Source of the DNA: JASLDZ01 sp038226305
GTDB lineage: Bacteria; Pseudomonadota; Alphaproteobacteria; Caulobacterales; Caulobacteraceae
Length of the DNA stretch: 16,484 nucleotides
Direction of reading: 5' to 3'
NCBI GenBank assembly: GCA_038226305.1
Contig: JBBRQN010000031.1
Coordinates: 1-16,484, forward strand
Both the position numbers and the translations under genes were made by a program. This document shows positions 14,858 to 16,484 of the stretch, in pieces (position 1 is the first letter of the stretch; the number at the start of each line of letters is the position of its first letter). A model generated the notes under the pieces. That model did no database searches, was not told the origin of the DNA, and worked only from the letters and a program-made list of their open reading frames with translations.

Positions 14858-15781
14858 GTGACAGGCCTTGCGATCTCCCACGCCCCTCGCGCCCTCGGCA
14901 AGAGCGGGCTGTCCGTGTCGCCTCTGGCCTGGGGGATGTGGCGGTTTCGGGGGGACGATGTTCGGGCAGCTCAGGCGAAGGTCGAAGCGGCCCTCGCGGC
15001 CGGCATCACCCTTTTCGACACCGCCGATGTCTATGGGCCGGACAATGGTGAGCCGTTCGGGGCCGCCGAGGCCCTTCTGGGGCGGGTTCTGGCCGCCGCG
15101 CCGCAGCTTCGCGACCGCTTTGTCCTGGCCAGCAAGGGCGGCATCCGCATCGGCACGCCCTACGACTCGAGCGCCGGCTATCTGGTCGATGCCTGCGAAG
15201 CGTCGCTGAGGCGTCTGGGGGTCGAGCGGATCGACCTCTACCAGATCCACCGCCCGGACCTCCTCACCCATCCCGCCGAGATCGCAGGCGCGTTCCGATC
15301 TTTGCGAGAGGCGGGCAAGGTGCGGGCCTTCGGCCTTTCCAACGCGACGCCTTCGCAGACCGCAGCCCTGATGGCCTATCTGGACGAGCCGCTGGCCACG
15401 GTGCAGCCGGAGTTTTCGGCCCTGGCGTTGGGTCCCCTGGAAGACGGCGCGCTGGACCAGGCGATGGTCCACGATCTCGCCGTGCTGGCCTGGTCTCCGC
15501 TCGGCGGAGGGCGACTGGGCGACGGCCGTTCCGCGGGTGCCGCAGACGCGAGAACGGGTGCCGTCATCGCCGCGCTTGACGCCTTGGCCCGGCGCGAAGG
15601 CGTTCCGCGCTCAGCCGTCGCCTACGCCTGGATCATGGCCCACCCCGCCCGGCCGATTCCCATCGTCGGCTCACAGACGCCGGAGCGCATTGCAGAAGCG
15701 GCCCGCGCCTTTGACGTGCACCTCGACCGGGCGGACTGGTACTCGGTTCTGACGGCTTCGCGCGGAGTTCCCCTGCCGTGA
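14858..15781 (+). CDS. Aldo/keto reductase (candidate 6-oxo-glucose reductase, SmoB-like)
   Basis: This is a 307-residue NAD(P)H-dependent TIM-barrel reductase. The complete AKR catalytic tetrad is visible: Asp54 and Tyr59 in FDTADVYG, Lys93 in LASKGG, and His131 in LYQIHRPD. The cofactor region near the C-terminus reads PIPIVGSQTPERIAEA. The start is GTG 14858, the only sensible start before ALGKSGLSVSPLAWG, with AGGGGAG 9 nt upstream. It reduces a carbonyl to an alcohol. Its stop overlaps the start of an SsuD-like monooxygenase by 4 nt (GTGA), so the two are translated together. In the sulfoquinovose monooxygenase pathway an AKR (SmoB) reduces 6-oxo-glucose to glucose, the product of the SsuD-like SmoC. 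That is the best-fitting role here, by context only. A general sugar-aldehyde or pyridoxal-type reductase is the alternative. Confidence 0.9.
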   Translation: MTGLAISHAPRALGKSGLSVSPLAWGMWRFRGDDVRAAQAKVEAALAAGITLFDTADVYGPDNGEPFGAAEALLGRVLAAAPQLRDRFVLASKGGIRIGTPYDSSAGYLVDACEASLRRLGVERIDLYQIHRPDLLTHPAEIAGAFRSLREAGKVRAFGLSNATPSQTAALMAYLDEPLATVQPEFSALALGPLEDGALDQAMVHDLAVLAWSPLGGGRLGDGRSAGAADARTGAVIAALDALARREGVPRSAVAYAWIMAHPARPIPIVGSQTPERIAEAARAFDVHLDRADWYSVLTASRGVPLP

Positions 15782-16484
15782 GCTCCACCCTTCGACCCCC
15801 GTGCGAGGTGTCGTGGTTCGGGGCCCTGTGCGACGACGACTACGAATTCCTCGGGGTTCCCGATCCCCTGCTCAGGTCGTCCTTCGAGCATTGTCGCGAC
15901 ATTGCGCTGACGGCCGAGGCCGGCGGGTTCGACAACCTGCTCCTGCCTTCGGGCTACGCGCTGGGAATCGACACCCTGGCCTTCGCCGCGGCGGTGGCGC
16001 CGATGCTGAAGCGGATGCGCCTCCTCGCCGCGGTGCGCATCGGCGAGATGTGGGTGCCGCAGATGGCACGACAGCTCGCCACCCTGGACCGCATCCTGAA
16101 CGGCCGGCTGACCGTCAACATCATCTCTTCCGACCTCCCGGGCGAGACCCTGGCGGGGCCGCCCCGATACCGTCGCACGGCGGAGGCGATGACCGTTCTG
16201 CGGACCCTCCTGAACGGCGAACCGGTCGACTTCCAGGGCGAGTTTCATCAGCTGAAGCTCGATCCGCCCCGAGTCCGCACCGTCTCAGGCGCATCGCCGC
16301 TGTTCTATTTCGGCGGGCTCTCCCCCGAAGCGCGGGATGCCGCCGCCCAGGGGGCCGACGTCTACCTCATGTGGCCGGATCGAATGGAGGTGGTCGCGGA
16401 GATCGTGGCCGACCTCACCGCCCGGGCCGCTGCCCGGGGGCGCACACTGCGCTTCGGCTACCGCGCCCACGTGATCGTTCGCGA
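15778..16484 (+). CDS. SsuD-like FMNH2-dependent alkanesulfonate/sulfoquinovose monooxygenase (N-terminal 235 codons, continues past right edge)
   Basis: The frame opens at GTG 15778, overlapping the reductase stop as GTGA, and stays open to the right edge. It is a luciferase-like TIM-barrel monooxygenase closest to SsuD. Shared segments are ARQLATLDRILNGRLTVNII (a 20-residue core), GEPVDFQGEFH, LFYFGGLSPEARDAAAQGADVYL and FGYRAHVIVR. Arg229 and His231 correspond to the Arg226-x-His228 pair of E. coli SsuD. SsuD splits the C-S bond of an organosulfonate to an aldehyde plus sulfite, using O2 and FMNH2 from a partner reductase. The SsuD Cys54 region (GRSCEDAW) is replaced by GYALGIDTLAF, and SsuD His11 has no obvious match, so the substrate is probably not a simple alkanesulfonate. 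With the adjacent AKR, sulfoquinovose is the leading candidate. The missing C-terminus and a flavin reductase would be expected further right. Confidence 0.88.
   Translation, partial: MSSTLRPPCEVSWFGALCDDDYEFLGVPDPLLRSSFEHCRDIALTAEAGGFDNLLLPSGYALGIDTLAFAAAVAPMLKRMRLLAAVRIGEMWVPQMARQLATLDRILNGRLTVNIISSDLPGETLAGPPRYRRTAEAMTVLRTLLNGEPVDFQGEFHQLKLDPPRVRTVSGASPLFYFGGLSPEARDAAAQGADVYLMWPDRMEVVAEIVADLTARAAARGRTLRFGYRAHVIVR

Noticed and set aside
14813..15472. Long N-terminal extension of the Gfo/Idh/MocA frame
   Set aside because: It lies antisense to the AKR gene. The Rossmann GxGxxG is 8 residues from ATG 14812, the normal distance for the family.
15778..16484. Classical sulfur-starvation ssu operon
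   Set aside because: No ssuA, ssuB, ssuC or ssuE is adjacent within the window. The coupled AKR and the sugar-type transporter fit sulfosugar use better, although sequence right of the edge could change this.

Overview
The window is about two-thirds or more G+C, densely coded, and looks like chromosome from an alphaproteobacterium, most likely Caulobacterales (Brevundimonas, Caulobacter or Phenylobacterium type). This rests on an imuA-imuB-dnaE2 mutasome operon with an alphaproteobacterial LexA box (GTTC-N7-GTTC), a possible CtrA half-site, and the general codon use. The genus is inferred. I see no rRNA, tRNA, CRISPR array, insertion sequence or phage module.

Layout. (1) 1-3090, minus: the N-terminal 1030 codons of a very large secreted autotransporter-type protein. 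It has a long signal peptide, a Ser/Thr/Gly/Asn-rich beta-helix and at least five autotransporter-associated beta-strand repeats. Its C-terminus lies beyond the left edge. (2) 3388-4821, plus: a divergently transcribed class I adenylate-forming enzyme (acyl-CoA synthetase type). (3) 4888-10491, minus: the SOS mutagenesis operon dnaE2 <- imuB <- imuA, with a LexA operator and sigma70-like promoter at 10511-10559. imuB and dnaE2 overlap by 4 nt. imuA and imuB overlap by an unusual 176 nt. (4) 10635-11933, plus: an exported protein distantly like M28 peptidases, whose C-terminus is thrown out of frame by an apparent 1-nt deletion near 11845. (5) 12023-12298, plus: a small four-cysteine protein of unknown role. 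(6) 12426-16484: a divergent sugar-catabolic cluster. On the minus strand are an MFS transporter of the ACS/ExuT type and a Gfo/Idh/MocA oxidoreductase. On the plus strand are an aldo/keto reductase and an SsuD-like FMNH2-dependent monooxygenase, cut by the right edge.

How the genes may work together. The mutasome genes act as one unit: ImuA and ImuB recruit and support the error-prone polymerase DnaE2 during LexA-controlled translesion synthesis. The right-hand cluster best fits oxidative desulfonation of sulfoquinovose (the sulfo-ASMO or Smo-type pathway). The SsuD-like enzyme would convert sulfoquinovose to 6-oxo-glucose plus sulfite, and the aldo/keto reductase would reduce 6-oxo-glucose to glucose. 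The MFS protein would be the importer. The Gfo/Idh/MocA protein could be the NAD-dependent sulfoquinovosidase (GH188 type) that frees sulfoquinovose from its glycosides. This is inferred from the combination of families and gene order. The first thing to look for is a flavin reductase gene just beyond the right edge.
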